The notes under the pieces are model-generated. The model saw only the letters and a program-made list of their open reading frames with translations, made no database searches and was not told the origin of the DNA. DNA of 64,000 bases from Magnetovibrio sp. PR-2 (GTDB lineage Bacteria > Pseudomonadota > Alphaproteobacteria > Rhodospirillales > Magnetovibrionaceae): contig NZ_JBAHUR010000010.1 in assembly GCF_036689815.1 (NCBI RefSeq), positions 11,194 through 75,193 of the forward strand, read 5' to 3'. Below are positions 1 through 9,758 of this stretch, piece by piece; the first letter of the stretch is position 1; each line of letters begins with the position of its first letter. Made by a program: the position numbers and the translations under genes.

Positions 1-2032
1 GTTTGCGCAGGTCTTCATCCAATGCGGCGTCGGCGTGCATTTCGCCTTCGAATTGGAAGTCGGGCTGCAAATCTTCCAAGAGTTCCACCGCGCGGCGCAT
101 TTTGTTGGCCGATGTGTTGGACACATTGCCGAAGTTGGAATGGCTGAGAAGGGCCACCTTGGGCTCTTGACCGAAGCGACGAACCTCTTTGGCGGCGAGC
201 ATGGTGATCTCGGCGATTTCTTCTGGGGAAGGGTCCGGATTCACGTAAGTATCGGCCAAAAACAGCGTGCCCGTGGGCATGATCATGACGCTCAGTGCGG
301 CGTTCACCGAACACTCTTCGTGTTGACCGATGACGTTCATAATATAGCGGTGGTGCCACATATATTGACCGTATGTGCCGCAGATCATTGCATCCGCTTC
401 GCAGCGGGCGACCATGATGGCTGCAATCGCCGTTGAGTTGGTGCGTATGATGGTCTTGGCCGCTTCTGGCGAAACGCCTTTGCGTTCGTTGAGCTCGTGA
501 TACAGCTGCCAGTATTCGCGATAGCGCGGATCATTTTCCGGGTTACAGATTTCCACGTCGCTCAATCGTAGGCCCAGTTTTTGGGCGCGATGATGGATGA
601 CTTCGGGGCGACCCACCAAGATCGGTTTGGCCAAACCCTCGTCCAGCAAGGCCTGTACACAGCGCAGCACGCGCTCGTCCTCGCCCTCGGCAAAGACCAC
701 ACGGCGCACATCACGTTTGGCCGCTTCGACAACCGGCTTCATCAACATGCCGGAGCGATAGACGAAGCGTTCCAAGCTTTCGATGTAGGCATCAAAGTCT
801 TCTATAGGGCGCGTGGCCACGCCGCTGTCCATGGCGGCTTTGGCCACGGCGGGGGCGATTTCGACGATCAGTCGCGGGTCGAACGGCTTGGGGATTAAAT
901 AGTCCGGCCCGAACACCAGGTCTTCGCCCCGGTAGGCATCGGCGACCTCGGCGCTGGATTCGGCGTGGGCCAAATCGGCTAAGGCCTGCACGCAGGCGAG
1001 CTTCATGTCGTCGTTCACCGTGGTGGCACCGACGTCGAGCGCCCCGCGAAAGATGAACGGGAAGCACAAAACGTTGTTCACTTGGTTGGGATAGTCCGAC
1101 CGCCCCGTGGCGATAATGGCGTCGGAACGGACCTCTTTCACCGCTTCGGGCCGGATTTCCGGCTCGGGGTTGGCGAGTGCTAAAATAATCGGGTCTTGGG
1201 CCATTTTAGCGACCATGTCGGGTTTTAAAACGCCGGGCGCGGAAAGCCCTAAGAACAAGTCTGCATCCCCGATGACCTCGTCTAAATCCCGTGCATCGGT
1301 GTCTTGGGCGTATTCGGCCTTTTGGTCGGTCATGCCGTCCGTGCGGCCTGTGTAGACCACGCCTAAATGGTCCGACAGGTAGACGTTTTCGCGCTTGGCC
1401 CCCATCAACAGCAACATATCCAAGCACGCAATACCCGCAGCGCCGCCACCGGTGGACACGATCTTGATGTCTTCGATGTTCTTTTCGACCAAGCGAAGCC
1501 CGTTCAACACGGCCGTGCCGACGACAATGGCGGTGCCGTGTTGGTCGTCGTGAAATACGGGGATGTTCATTTTTTCGCGCAGGGTGCTTTCAACGATGAA
1601 GCACTCCGGCGCTTTGATGTCTTCTAAGTTGATGGCGCCGAAGGTGGGCTCCAACATGGCGATGGCTTCGGACAGCTTGTGCGGGTCCTTTTCGTCCATC
1701 TCGATATCGAACACGTCGATGCCGGCGAACTTTTTGAACAGGACCGCTTTGCCTTCCATCACCGGCTTGGCGGCCAGCGGGCCGATGTCGCCTAAGCCCA
1801 AAACGGCGGAGCCATTGGTCACCACGCCGACCAAGTTGCCGCGCGTGGTATAGCGCGCCGCAGCCGACGGGTCTTCAACAATGGCTTCGCACGCGTCCGC
1901 CACGCCCGGCGAATACGCCAGCGATAGATCGCGTTGGTTGGCCAGGGGTTTTGTGGGGGTAATGCACAGCTTACCAGGGCGCGGCAGCTCGTGATAATTC
2001 AGAGCCGCCTCACGCGTCACTTTTCGTGTCAT
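1..2032 (-). CDS. maeB: NADP-dependent malic enzyme with phosphotransacetylase-like C-terminal domain (partial)
   Basis: Oxidatively decarboxylates malate to pyruvate and supplies NADPH in the cytoplasm. The translation opens [20 protein letters not shown] and shows the malic N-terminal region ([15 protein letters not shown], about residues 37-51), then [21 protein letters not shown] and the Rossmann region with [10 protein letters not shown]. From about residue 430 it continues into a phosphotransacetylase-like domain ([13 protein letters not shown]), as in the long MaeB-type enzymes of about 755 residues. The left edge of the window cuts the gene after about 677 codons, so roughly the last 80 residues are missing. 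The start is the ATG at 2032; no other in-frame start fits the family N-terminus better. The phosphotransacetylase-like domain is thought to be regulatory in this family. Confidence 0.95.
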   Translation of the reverse strand, partial: MTRKVTREAALNYHELPRPGKLCITPTKPLANQRDLSLAYSPGVADACEAIVEDPSAAARYTTRGNLVGVVTNGSAVLGLGDIGPLAAKPVMEGKAVLFKKFAGIDVFDIEMDEKDPHKLSEAIAMLEPTFGAINLEDIKAPECFIVESTLREKMNIPVFHDDQHGTAIVVGTAVLNGLRLVEKNIEDIKIVSTGGGAAGIACLDMLLLMGAKRENVYLSDHLGVVYTGRTDGMTDQKAEYAQDTDARDLDEVIGDADLFLGLSAPGVLKPDMVAKMAQDPIILALANPEPEIRPEAVKEVRSDAIIATGRSDYPNQVNNVLCFPFIFRGALDVGATTVNDDMKLACVQALADLAHAESSAEVADAYRGEDLVFGPDYLIPKPFDPRLIVEIAPAVAKAAMDSGVATRPIEDFDAYIESLERFVYRSGMLMKPVVEAAKRDVRRVVFAEGEDERVLRCVQALLDEGLAKPILVGRPEVIHHRAQKLGLRLSDVEICNPENDPRYREYWQLYHELNERKGVSPEAAKTIIRTNSTAIAAIMVARCEADAMICGTYGQYMWHHRYIMNVIGQHEECSVNAALSVMIMPTGTLFLADTYVNPDPSPEEIAEITMLAAKEVRRFGQEPKVALLSHSNFGNVSNTSANKMRRAVELLEDLQPDFQFEGEMHADAALDEDLRK

Positions 2033-2279
2033 GATCGTACCTACTCACCAAAGGTATCATTTAAAAATGCACCCGTCGCTCCGTCGCACGAATTCCCCAC
2101 AAATTCTTGTGTGCGCAGAGGTTATTTTTATACGTAGTACATTCGCAGCGGATTATAAGGAAAGATTCTCCCCTGCACAGGGTAAAAAGCATGCGCCAAG
2201 CGCGTCGCTGCTATGCACCGGGGGCGTGCGATGGGGCGGGCGCAGACATAGCAGAGTATGAACTTTGGGATGATTTCAC

Positions 2280-2314
2280 TCAAAAATCGGACAAAATGGT
2301 CAAAATATTGGACA
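2280..2314. promoter_or_regulatory. Direct repeat between maeB and the Cys-rich gene
   Basis: TCAAAAATCGGACA (2280-2293) and TCAAAATATTGGACA (2300-2314) lie 20 bp apart, about two helical turns, in the 359-bp gap between two diverging genes. The spacing suggests a protein-binding site. The rest of the gap (2033-2391) holds no gene I can support. Confidence 0.3.
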
Positions 2315-2344
2315 GAACGTCAAGTTTGGGTTTTGGAATTGCTC

Positions 2345-2350
2345 TATAAT
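2345..2350 (+). promoter_or_regulatory. TATAAT -10 element before the Cys-rich small gene
   Basis: A consensus TATAAT lies 42 bp upstream of the ATG at 2392. No good -35 hexamer is present at the right spacing, so an activator may be needed; the direct repeat at 2280-2314 is a candidate site. Confidence 0.4.
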
Positions 2351-2391
2351 GCGCAAGTATTGCGTTAGAGGTGGTTTGCGGAGGGGTCTGA

Positions 2392-2700
2392 ATGAGTGCG
2401 CAGTTTTTTCAGACGTACATTTTAGAAGATTTGATCGAAAAAATTCTGCACGGTGATTATCACCACGCGGTTGAGCTGTGGCGCGTGCGTGTTGAAGCCG
2501 TCGGCAAATGCGAACGTGTCTGCGGTGACGACCGTTTCACCCAAGACACCCTTGCCTGTGGACGGTGTTTGGCACGCAAGCTCTATCTGGAAGGGGCGCG
2601 TACAGCCAACGACAATGCAGGCCATGCGAAAACCGCAGGCACGTTGGAAGACTGGCTGCAAACGTTGATTGCCCCCCAAGTCAATCCGTCCCCCTTGTGA
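2392..2700 (+). CDS. Small Cys-rich protein of unknown function
   Basis: A 102-residue protein that I do not recognise. It has a good ribosome site (GGAGGGG, 6 bases before the ATG) and a TATAAT upstream. Four cysteines are arranged as CERVC near residue 43 and CGRC near residue 60, a C-x3-C...C-x2-C pattern that could hold zinc or an iron-sulfur cluster. There is no signal peptide or membrane segment, so it is probably cytoplasmic. It ends 10 bases before the convergent carbonic anhydrase gene. An 85-codon frame on the opposite strand (2422-2679) overlaps it but lacks a comparable ribosome site. Confidence 0.6.
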   Translation: MSAQFFQTYILEDLIEKILHGDYHHAVELWRVRVEAVGKCERVCGDDRFTQDTLACGRCLARKLYLEGARTANDNAGHAKTAGTLEDWLQTLIAPQVNPSPL

Positions 2701-2709
2701 GTGGGCGGC

Positions 2710-3360
2710 TTATATTTCCACTTTGATGAATTTGTCGCTGTCTTTGTCGTATTGCGACATTTCGCCTTCGGCAATGTCGAGATACCAGCCGTGGATTTCC
2801 AGCTCGCCCTTTTCGACGCGCGAACGCACGAACGGGAAGGTCATCAGGTTTTCCAAAGACACGATCACGGACTGGCGTTCGCAACAGCGGTCCAGTTCGG
2901 CTCCTGTGGCGTCGGGGTTCTTTTTCTTCGCCAGCTCATAGCCTTTGTTGATGATTGAGGTCCAGCACGGCAAGAAGTGGCCGTCAATGGGGTTGCCTTC
3001 TTGCCCATTGACCATGGCTTTCACACCAGCGCAGTGGGCATGTCCGAACACCACGACGTTTTTCACGCCCAGCTTATCAACGGCAAATTCAATGGCGGCC
3101 GAGGTGCCGTGATACGTCACATCGTCACCGCCTTCGTAGGGCGGAACCACGTTGGCGACGTTGCGGATGGAAAAGATATCGCCGGGTTCGGCCTGCAACA
3201 CGATGGCCGGATCGACGCGGGAATCGGCGCACGCAATGACCAGAGCCTTAGGCTTTTGGCCTTTTTCGACCAAGTCCTGATAGAGTTCTTTGTGGTCTTC
3301 GAAAAAGCGCTCGTGAAAGGTGGAAAAGCCTGAAACGAGTTTGTCGATGGCATCGTTCAT
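2710..3360 (-). CDS. Beta-class carbonic anhydrase
   Basis: Interconverts CO2 and bicarbonate in the cytoplasm with a zinc ion. The 216-residue protein has the beta-class signatures ACADSRVDP (Cys44 as zinc ligand, Asp46-Arg48 dyad) and GHAHCAGV (His107 and Cys110 as zinc ligands), plus the family RNVAN segment. An in-frame ATG 13 codons upstream exists, but the start at 3360 is preceded by GGGAG at good spacing and matches the usual N-terminus. It lies downstream of the hydrolase gene on the same strand. The length is normal for the family. Confidence 0.95.
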   Translation of the reverse strand: MNDAIDKLVSGFSTFHERFFEDHKELYQDLVEKGQKPKALVIACADSRVDPAIVLQAEPGDIFSIRNVANVVPPYEGGDDVTYHGTSAAIEFAVDKLGVKNVVVFGHAHCAGVKAMVNGQEGNPIDGHFLPCWTSIINKGYELAKKKNPDATGAELDRCCERQSVIVSLENLMTFPFVRSRVEKGELEIHGWYLDIAEGEMSQYDKDSDKFIKVEI

Positions 3361-3388
3361 GTGTGTGCTCCCTCTAACGCGACGAAAG

Positions 3389-4177
3389 TTAACCTTCAAT
3401 ATCGCTAAGTAGTGCGCCCAGTGTGCGTGTCAAGCGCATTAAGTCTGTGTCCGTCGACAAACGATGATCGCCGGTCTTGATGAACTGGATTTCCACATCG
3501 TCCGTAACCAGGGCGTCTTGGATCTTGAGCGCCGTTTGCCACGGCACGTCGGCGTCCTTCATGCCCTGGATCAGGCGCACGGGCTTTTGGATATTCAACG
3601 GTTCGCGCAAAAGCAAATGATTTTTGCCGTCCTCGATCAAAAGCTTGGAAATGATGTAGGGATCGTTCGGATCATAGTCATTGGGAACCGCGACTTGGCC
3701 TTCGGTCATGAGGTTTTCGCGTTGCTCTGGCGTCAATTCTTGCCACATTAAATCTTCGGTGAAATCAGGTGCGGCGGCAAGACCGAGCAAAGCTTGGATG
3801 CGTTCGGGGCGGTCGCGCGCAACCATCAACGACACCCAGCCCCCCATGGAGCTGCCGACGATCACCTGCGGGCCTTCGGTCAAGGTGTCCAACGCGCACA
3901 AAGCGTCCTTGGCCCAGTCCCCAATACAGGTTTCTTCAAACGTGCCCGACGACTGGCCGTGTCCGGTGTAGTCGAAGCGCAGAAACGCGCGACCTTCGGC
4001 CCGGCACCAGTCTTCAAGGGCCAAAGCCTTGGAGCCTTCCATGTCAGAGCGCAGCCCGCCGCAGAAAATCACCCCTGTGGGCTTGGTTTCGTCGGTGCGT
4101 TGGGTGAAGTGATAGGCGATTTTCGCACCGTCTTCGCGCTCGAGTATTTGTGGAGAATCGTCTGAAAAAGCTTGCAT
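3389..4177 (-). CDS. Alpha/beta hydrolase
   Basis: A 262-residue serine hydrolase of the alpha/beta fold, probably a cytoplasmic esterase or thioesterase of the ABHD10 type; the substrate is unknown. It shows the nucleophile elbow GSSMGG, the strand and turn FDYTGHGQS before it, an acid in the GMKDADVPW region and a catalytic His in TGDHRLS. A longer frame runs up to 4264, but the ATG at 4177 has a purine-rich stretch before it and gives the typical N-terminus (MQAFSDDSPQ). It is divergent from the glycosyltransferase gene. Confidence 0.85.
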   Translation of the reverse strand: MQAFSDDSPQILEREDGAKIAYHFTQRTDETKPTGVIFCGGLRSDMEGSKALALEDWCRAEGRAFLRFDYTGHGQSSGTFEETCIGDWAKDALCALDTLTEGPQVIVGSSMGGWVSLMVARDRPERIQALLGLAAAPDFTEDLMWQELTPEQRENLMTEGQVAVPNDYDPNDPYIISKLLIEDGKNHLLLREPLNIQKPVRLIQGMKDADVPWQTALKIQDALVTDDVEIQFIKTGDHRLSTDTDLMRLTRTLGALLSDIEG

Positions 4178-4353
4178 TTCTCTGGACACCTCACTAATGA
4201 CCTGCAACCATGTTTTGCTATACTTTTGCACAAATGTGAAAAGGGGCGATAACCATTTTTGCAAACTTTAACATCCTTTGGCCACAGGCCAAACGGTCGC
4301 CAGACACCGAAAGTGCACCCGCGCCGCAAGCATCCCAAACCGATGCGCCCAAG

Positions 4354-5493
4354 GTGACGGTGCTTCAAGTCCTGCCCGCCCTGGGCGGCAGTGGCGGGGT
4401 TGAGCGCGGAACGGTGGAAATTGCGGGCTGCATTCACAAGACGGGCTGGCGCTCTTTGGTGGCCAGTAACGGCGGTCCGCGGGTTTATCAGCTCCAACGT
4501 GCGCACGCCGAACATTTCGAACTGCCCTTGCATTCCAAAAATCCGTTTGTGATGCGCGCCAACATCAAAAAGCTGCAAACGCTTATTGAAGAGCAAGGCG
4601 TGGACTTGGTTCATGCCCGCTCCCGCGCGCCGGCGTGGAGCGCGTATTATGCCTGCAAACGCACGGGCACGCCGTTTATGACGACGTTTCACGGCACCTA
4701 CGGGGCGGGCAATGCGCTCAAACGCGCCTACAACGCCATCATGACCAAGGGTGAGCGCATTATCGCCATTTCGCGCTTTATCGCCGGGCATTTGAAACAA
4801 ATGTACGGCGCGCCGGGGGACAAAATCCGGGTGATCCACCGGGGCGTGGATTTGGACAGCTTCAACACCGGCCTTGTCAGTGTGGAACGGGTGGTGAAGC
4901 TCGCCAATCAATGGCGGCTGGAAGACGGTTATCCTGTGGTGATGCTGCCGGGCCGCTTAACCCGCTGGAAAGGTCAAGGTGTGTTCATCGAAGCCATCGC
5001 CGCCCTGGGACGCAAAGACATCTGCTGCGTGTTGGTGGGTTCTGACCAAGGGCGCACGGGCTATCGCAAAGAGCTGGAACGCCTGATCGAAGCCAATGAC
5101 CTGTCCGGTGTGGTGCGCATTATGGATCACTGCGACGATATGCCCGCCGCCTACATGCTGGCCGACGTGATTGTGTCGGCCTCCACCGACCCCGAAGCGT
5201 TTGGCCGCGTGGTGGTCGAAGCCCAAGCCCTGGGCCGTCCGGTCGTCGCCCCCAACCATGGCGGGGCGTGTGAAACCATTATCGACCGTGACACCGGCTG
5301 GCTGTTTGAGGCTGGCGACAAGGACGCCCTGTCCCAAGCGTTGAAAGAAGCCTTAGACCTGGACGAAGAAGGCCGCCAAGCCTATTCGGCGCGCGCCATT
5401 GAAAGTGTGGCTGAGAATTTCTCCAAAGACGCCATGTGCGAAAAGACCTTGGCCGTATACCGGGAAGTCTTGGCGGATCATGGCAAACTCTGA
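4354..5493 (+). CDS. Glycosyltransferase family 4 (GT-B fold)
   Basis: Transfers a sugar from a nucleotide-sugar donor, probably in cell-envelope polysaccharide or LPS synthesis. Family features seen are the N-terminal glycine-rich turn (LQVLPALGGSGGVERG), PGRLTRWKGQG, and the donor-site ASTDPEAFGRVVVEAQALGRP with its E-x7-E pattern. From the GTG at 4354 it is 379 residues. This start has no ribosome site, and the frame stays open back to 4240 without ATG, GTG or TTG, so the true start is uncertain. The stop overlaps the next gene by 14 bases, indicating translational coupling. Confidence 0.85.
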   Translation: MTVLQVLPALGGSGGVERGTVEIAGCIHKTGWRSLVASNGGPRVYQLQRAHAEHFELPLHSKNPFVMRANIKKLQTLIEEQGVDLVHARSRAPAWSAYYACKRTGTPFMTTFHGTYGAGNALKRAYNAIMTKGERIIAISRFIAGHLKQMYGAPGDKIRVIHRGVDLDSFNTGLVSVERVVKLANQWRLEDGYPVVMLPGRLTRWKGQGVFIEAIAALGRKDICCVLVGSDQGRTGYRKELERLIEANDLSGVVRIMDHCDDMPAAYMLADVIVSASTDPEAFGRVVVEAQALGRPVVAPNHGGACETIIDRDTGWLFEAGDKDALSQALKEALDLDEEGRQAYSARAIESVAENFSKDAMCEKTLAVYREVLADHGKL

Positions 5494-6424
5494 CAACATC
5501 CTTGTCATCAAGTTGGGTGCGCTGGGCGACTTCGTCCAGGCGTTGGGCCCGGCCAAGGCCATCCGCACGCACCACCCAGACGCCGCCATCGTTTTGCTGA
5601 CCACCAAGCCCTACGTGTCGCTGGCCGAAGCGTCCGGCCTGTTCGACGAAATTTGGACTGATGATGACAAGCCCAAAGCCTGGCAGTTTGGCAAGGTGAG
5701 GGGGCTCAGCCGCTTGCTGAAATCGGGTCATTTTAAGCGCGTCTACGATTTGCAGACTTCGGATCGTTCCAGCTTTTATTACCGCTTGTTTGGGTTTGGC
5801 AAAAAGCCCGAATGGTCGGGCATCGCGCGGGGCTGTTCGCACCCCCATGCAAACCCCAAGCGTGACGACATGCACACCATCGAACGCCAAGCCGAACAGC
5901 TCAAAATGGCGGGCATCGAAGATGTGCCCATGCCCGATCTCAGCTTCGCCAACAAGGACGTGTCTCAATTTGGCATCGAAAAACCCTTCGCCCTGTTGGT
6001 CCCCGGCGGCGCCCCCCACCGCCCGGCCAAACGCTGGCCGGTGGAAAAGTTCGTTGAGCTGGCCAATCATCTGTTTTCCGAAGGCATCACGCCCGTTCTG
6101 CTGGGTTCCCGCGCCGAGCAAGCCATCATGGGCGTGATCGAACGCGAAGCCCCTGGTTCGGTGAATCTGTGTGCTAAGACGGATTTCATCGACATCGCCG
6201 TGCTGGCCCGCGGTGCGGCACTGGCCGTGGGTAATGATACCGGCCCCATGCACATGATCTCACTGGCGGGCTGTGCATCCGTGGTTTTGTATTCATTCGA
6301 GAGCAACCCCGAACTCTGCGCGCAACGCGGCCCAAAGGTCGAAATTCTGAGGAAACCGAACTTGGAAGACCTGGGCCAAGACGAGGTCTGGAACGCTGTA
6401 CGCCGCATTGCGCCGTTGTCTTAA
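5480..6424 (+). CDS. Glycosyltransferase family 9 (heptosyltransferase-like)
   Basis: A 314-residue GT-B enzyme related to ADP-heptose:LPS heptosyltransferases. The N-terminus (ILVIKLGALGDFVQALGPAK) is the family acceptor-side signature, and VPGGAPHRPAKRWP and AVGNDTGPMHMISLAGC form the donor site. It starts inside the end of the upstream GT4 gene, so both are probably made from one message and act on the same surface glycan. The sugar actually transferred cannot be read from sequence. Confidence 0.88.
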   Translation: MANSDNILVIKLGALGDFVQALGPAKAIRTHHPDAAIVLLTTKPYVSLAEASGLFDEIWTDDDKPKAWQFGKVRGLSRLLKSGHFKRVYDLQTSDRSSFYYRLFGFGKKPEWSGIARGCSHPHANPKRDDMHTIERQAEQLKMAGIEDVPMPDLSFANKDVSQFGIEKPFALLVPGGAPHRPAKRWPVEKFVELANHLFSEGITPVLLGSRAEQAIMGVIEREAPGSVNLCAKTDFIDIAVLARGAALAVGNDTGPMHMISLAGCASVVLYSFESNPELCAQRGPKVEILRKPNLEDLGQDEVWNAVRRIAPLS

Positions 6425-6445
6425 TCTTCACCGCAAAGAGGTTGC

Positions 6446-6473
6446 TTGACACAGCCCCGTTTCCCCTTACATT
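6446..6473 (+). promoter_or_regulatory. Sigma-70 type promoter of thrS
   Basis: TTGACA (6446-6451) and TACATT (6468-6473) are separated by 16 bp, placed 53 bp before the thrS start in the only gap between the GT9 gene and thrS. Confidence 0.65.
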
Positions 6474-6526
6474 CCGGGGTTTCGACACGCATTCAAACGC
6501 TCTGATAGCGCAAGGCAATACGACAT

Positions 6527-8446
6527 ATGGTTAAGCTTACTCTTCCCGACGGAACCAATCGCGAATACGACGCCCCTGTAACGGGTGCAGACGTTGCGGC
6601 TGACATCGGTCCGGGACTGGCAAAAGCCGCTTTGGCGGTGAAGATCAACGGTGACATGGCGGACTTGTCTTTGCCCATCACCGAAGACGTGGACTTTGCC
6701 ATCGTCACCGCCAAGGACGAGGAAGCGTTGGACCTTTTGCGCCACGACGCTGCGCACATCATGGCCGAAGCCGTGCAAGAGCTTTACCCCGAAGTCCAGG
6801 TCACCATCGGCCCGGCCATCGAAAATGGGTTTTATTACGATTTCTCCAAGTCCGAACCGTTCACGCCGGAAGATCTGGAAAAGATCGAAAAGCGCATGCA
6901 CGAGATCGTCGCGCGCAATGAAGAGATCAAACGCGAAGTCTGGAACCGCCAAGAGGCCGTCAATTTCTTCAAAGAAAAAGGCGAACACTACAAGGCGCAG
7001 ATCATCGAAGCCATTCCGGGCGACGAAGACATCACCATGTACCGCCAGGGCGATTTTATCGATCTGTGCCGCGGGCCGCACTTGCCCAGCACGGGCAAAC
7101 TGGGCAAATCGTTCAAGCTGATGAAGCTGGCGGGGGCCTACTGGCGCGGCGACAGCAACAACGAAATGCTTCAGCGCATCTACGGCACCGCGTGGGCGGA
7201 CAAAAAGCAGCTCAAAGCTTATCTGCACATGTTGGAAGAAGCCGAAAAGCGCGACCACCGCCGCTTGGGCAAAGAAATGTCTTTGTTCCACCTCCAAGAC
7301 GTGGCGCAGGGCTCGGTGTTTTGGCACCCCAACGGCTGGACCATGTACCGTGCGATCCAGACCTATATGCGTCAGCGCTTGGAAGCCGCCAACTACGTCG
7401 AGGTCAACACGCCGCAGATGGTGGACCGCACGTTGTGGGAAGACAGTGGGCACTGGGAAAAATTCCGCGAGAACATGTTCGTGGCCGAATCCGAAGACCG
7501 CATGCTGGCGATCAAGCCCATGAACTGTCCGTGCCACGTGCAAATCTTCAAACAAGGCACGACCAGCTATCGCGACCTGCCGCTGCGCATGGCCGAGTTT
7601 GGCTCTTGCGCGCGCAACGAACCGTCGGGCGCGCTGCACGGTCTGATGCGGGTGCGCGCGTTTGTGCAAGATGACGCGCATATTTTCTGCACCGAAGATC
7701 AGATCGAGGCGGAAACCAAAGAATTCATTTCTCTGCTGACGTCGATTTACAAAGATTTTGGCTTTGAAGAGTTTGTCATCAAATTCTCCGACCGTCCGGA
7801 AAAACGCGCCGGGTCCAACGAAACGTGGGACAAGGCGGAAAAGGCTTTGCGCGATGCATCCGAAGCCGCGGGCGTGGACATGACGCTCAACCCCGGCGAA
7901 GGTGCGTTCTATGGTCCGAAGCTGGAGTTTGTGCTGCGCGACGCCATTGGCCGCGATTGGCAGTGCGGCACGCTGCAGGTCGACTTCGTCTTGCCCGAGC
8001 GTCTGGACGCCGGTTTCATCGGTGAAGACGGCGAAAAACATCGCCCCGTCATGCTGCACCGCGCGATTTTGGGCAGCTTCGAGCGCTTTATCGGCATTTT
8101 GATTGAAAACTACGCGGGTCGCATGCCCATGTGGTTGGCCCCGGTTCAAGCCGTGGTCACGACCATCACGTCGGACGCGGATGAATACGCTGAAAAGGTT
8201 CTAAAAGACCTCAAAGCCGCTGGAATCCGGGCCGAAATCGATACGCGCAACGAAAAGATCAACTACAAGATCCGTGACCACAGCCACAAAAAAGTCCCCG
8301 CCATTTATGTGGTGGGCAAACGCGAAGCCGAAGACGGCAAAGTCGCGGTGCGCCGTTTGGGCGGAAAAGATCAAGAAATCCTTGCGCTGGAGGAGGCAAT
8401 TGCTATCCTCTCGGCAGAAGCAAAAGGCCCGCTCGCCGGGAGCTAA
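6527..8446 (+). CDS. thrS: Threonyl-tRNA synthetase
   Basis: Charges tRNA-Thr with threonine. The 639 residues are full length for the bacterial enzyme. Domains in order are an N-terminal TGS domain ([15 protein letters not shown]), the editing region with the [11 protein letters not shown] motif, the class II catalytic core ([15 protein letters not shown] carrying the zinc-binding Cys, then [17 protein letters not shown] and the motif 3 region near [15 protein letters not shown]), and the anticodon-binding domain ([10 protein letters not shown] onward). It has its own promoter and is followed by infC, as in many bacteria. Confidence 0.98.
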   Translation: MVKLTLPDGTNREYDAPVTGADVAADIGPGLAKAALAVKINGDMADLSLPITEDVDFAIVTAKDEEALDLLRHDAAHIMAEAVQELYPEVQVTIGPAIENGFYYDFSKSEPFTPEDLEKIEKRMHEIVARNEEIKREVWNRQEAVNFFKEKGEHYKAQIIEAIPGDEDITMYRQGDFIDLCRGPHLPSTGKLGKSFKLMKLAGAYWRGDSNNEMLQRIYGTAWADKKQLKAYLHMLEEAEKRDHRRLGKEMSLFHLQDVAQGSVFWHPNGWTMYRAIQTYMRQRLEAANYVEVNTPQMVDRTLWEDSGHWEKFRENMFVAESEDRMLAIKPMNCPCHVQIFKQGTTSYRDLPLRMAEFGSCARNEPSGALHGLMRVRAFVQDDAHIFCTEDQIEAETKEFISLLTSIYKDFGFEEFVIKFSDRPEKRAGSNETWDKAEKALRDASEAAGVDMTLNPGEGAFYGPKLEFVLRDAIGRDWQCGTLQVDFVLPERLDAGFIGEDGEKHRPVMLHRAILGSFERFIGILIENYAGRMPMWLAPVQAVVTTITSDADEYAEKVLKDLKAAGIRAEIDTRNEKINYKIRDHSHKKVPAIYVVGKREAEDGKVAVRRLGGKDQEILALEEAIAILSAEAKGPLAGS

Positions 8447-8525
8447 GGCCGCTTAAACAGATAATAATCTTAAGCACTGTAAATTTTTGCGCAGCCCGGC
8501 CGCGCACCATTGTAGGAGAAGGGCC

Positions 8526-9062
8526 ATCGCCCGCCCACCGTTTAACAAAAAGCCGACCATCGAAGGTCCGCGCGTGAATGAACGCATCACAGTAACCGAA
8601 GTCCGTTTGGTCGGACCCGACGGTGAAATGATCGGCGTCAAACCCACAAAAGAAGCCATCGATATTGCTGCCGACTTCGGTCTGGATTTGGTCGAAGTTT
8701 CGCCCAACGCTGAACCGCCCGTGTGCAAAATCCTCGACTACGGTAAGTACAAGTACGAGGAACAGAAAAAGCGCAACGAGGCGAAGAAAAAGCAAAAGGT
8801 CATCGCCATCAAGGAAATCAAGATGCGTCCCGGCATCGACATCCATGATTATGAGGTGAAGATGAAGGCGGCGCGCAAATTCTTGGACCACGGCGACAAG
8901 GTCAAAGTCACCATCCGCTTCCGCGGCCGTGAAATGGCTCACCAAGATTTAGGCTTGAAAGTCTTGAACCGTATGCGCGACGATTTGGGCGAAACCATCA
9001 AGGTTGAACAAGTGCCCAAATCCGAAGGCCGCATGATGACCATGGTGATCTCGCCGAAATAA
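8526..9062 (+). CDS. infC: Translation initiation factor IF-3, ATC start codon
   Basis: Binds the 30S subunit and proofreads initiator tRNA and start codons. The 178-residue protein has both IF-3 domains and the linker (GPDGEMIGVKPTKEA, KILDYGKYKYEEQKK, KVKVTIRFRGREMAH). The family N-terminus (ARPPFNKKP) begins right after an ATC codon at 8526. AGGAG at 8514-8518 sits 7 bases before it, exact ribosome-site spacing. No ATG or GTG lies nearby in frame. A rare start codon is the known device by which IF-3 limits its own synthesis in enteric bacteria (AUU there). Confidence 0.93.
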   Translation: MARPPFNKKPTIEGPRVNERITVTEVRLVGPDGEMIGVKPTKEAIDIAADFGLDLVEVSPNAEPPVCKILDYGKYKYEEQKKRNEAKKKQKVIAIKEIKMRPGIDIHDYEVKMKAARKFLDHGDKVKVTIRFRGREMAHQDLGLKVLNRMRDDLGETIKVEQVPKSEGRMMTMVISPK

Positions 9063-9087
9063 GACGGTGTGCCTCGCATAAGAATTG

Positions 9088-9121
9088 AAAATCCCGGCCC
9101 GGAAATGGGCTGGGATTTTTT
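9088..9121 (+). terminator. Rho-independent terminator of infC
   Basis: An inverted repeat (AAATCCCGGCCC against GGGCTGGGATTT) with a 6-base loop is followed by a T run, 26 bases after the infC stop. Confidence 0.85.
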
Positions 9122-9179
9122 CGTGGGTAATACCTCAGTTTGGGATGCGCAGGGTACCAGTTGGTGCTAACGTATTCAT

Positions 9180-9725
9180 ATGTCGGACAACATTACCAAG
9201 GGCCAATACGTTGAACTGTCCCGCCAGATCGTGCAGCTCTATGAGTATATGGAGCGCATCAAGGCTGAGATTGCGGCGGTCAAGCATCCCAATGCTTCGG
9301 TGGACCACTTTAATAAGGCCGCCGATCAGTTGGACGCCATTGTGCAAGCCACGGAAGAAGCCACCAACACCATTATGGAGGCGACCGAATCCACCTCAGA
9401 ACTGGTGGAGGGGCTGAGGAAAAAAGTTGCCCAAGAGGACCTTGGGGACGATTTCGACCACATCATCGAAAACTCCAACAAGGTGTTCGAAGCCTGCACC
9501 TTTCAAGACATCACCGGCCAGCGCATTTCCAAGATCGTGAAAACCATGAACTTGCTGGAAGGCACGCTGAGTTCTTTGGTGGTGATTATCGGCAAAGATT
9601 CCATCGCCGCACTTCCGGTTGCGGAAGTGAAAGCCGAAGAAAGTGGCGGCGTGGTCATGGACGGCCCGGCGCTGGAAGGCGACACCACGGTCAGCCAAGC
9701 CGATATCGACGCGTTGTTCGATTAA
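9180..9725 (+). CDS. cheZ: CheZ-type chemotaxis phosphatase
   Basis: Removes phosphate from CheY-P and so resets flagellar motor signalling. The 181-residue protein is mostly long helices, with the CheZ active-site helix FQDITGQRISKIV. Asp110 and Gln114 are in the positions of the acidic residue and catalytic Gln of E. coli CheZ. The last residues, SQADIDALFD, match the tethered C-terminal peptide that binds CheY in this family. It stands alone, away from any che operon in the window. The ribosome site before 9180 is poor, so expression may be modest. Confidence 0.88.
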   Translation: MSDNITKGQYVELSRQIVQLYEYMERIKAEIAAVKHPNASVDHFNKAADQLDAIVQATEEATNTIMEATESTSELVEGLRKKVAQEDLGDDFDHIIENSNKVFEACTFQDITGQRISKIVKTMNLLEGTLSSLVVIIGKDSIAALPVAEVKAEESGGVVMDGPALEGDTTVSQADIDALFD

Positions 9726-9758
9726 CTTCGCCTCACCAGGGGAAATGTCCTGCTAGCT

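Noticed and set aside
4069-4911. 280-codon minus-strand frame across the hydrolase/glycosyltransferase boundary
   Set aside because: It runs antisense through most of a clear glycosyltransferase and lacks motifs; the divergent pair explains the DNA.
6425-6526. Possible riboswitch or T-box before thrS
   Set aside because: The leader after the promoter is too short (about 45 bases) and has no T-box sequence.
6467-8149. 560-codon open frame on the minus strand opposite thrS
   Set aside because: It is the mirror of a certain gene; its translation is rich in His, Phe and Arg, without domains or a ribosome site. Codon bias alone keeps it open.
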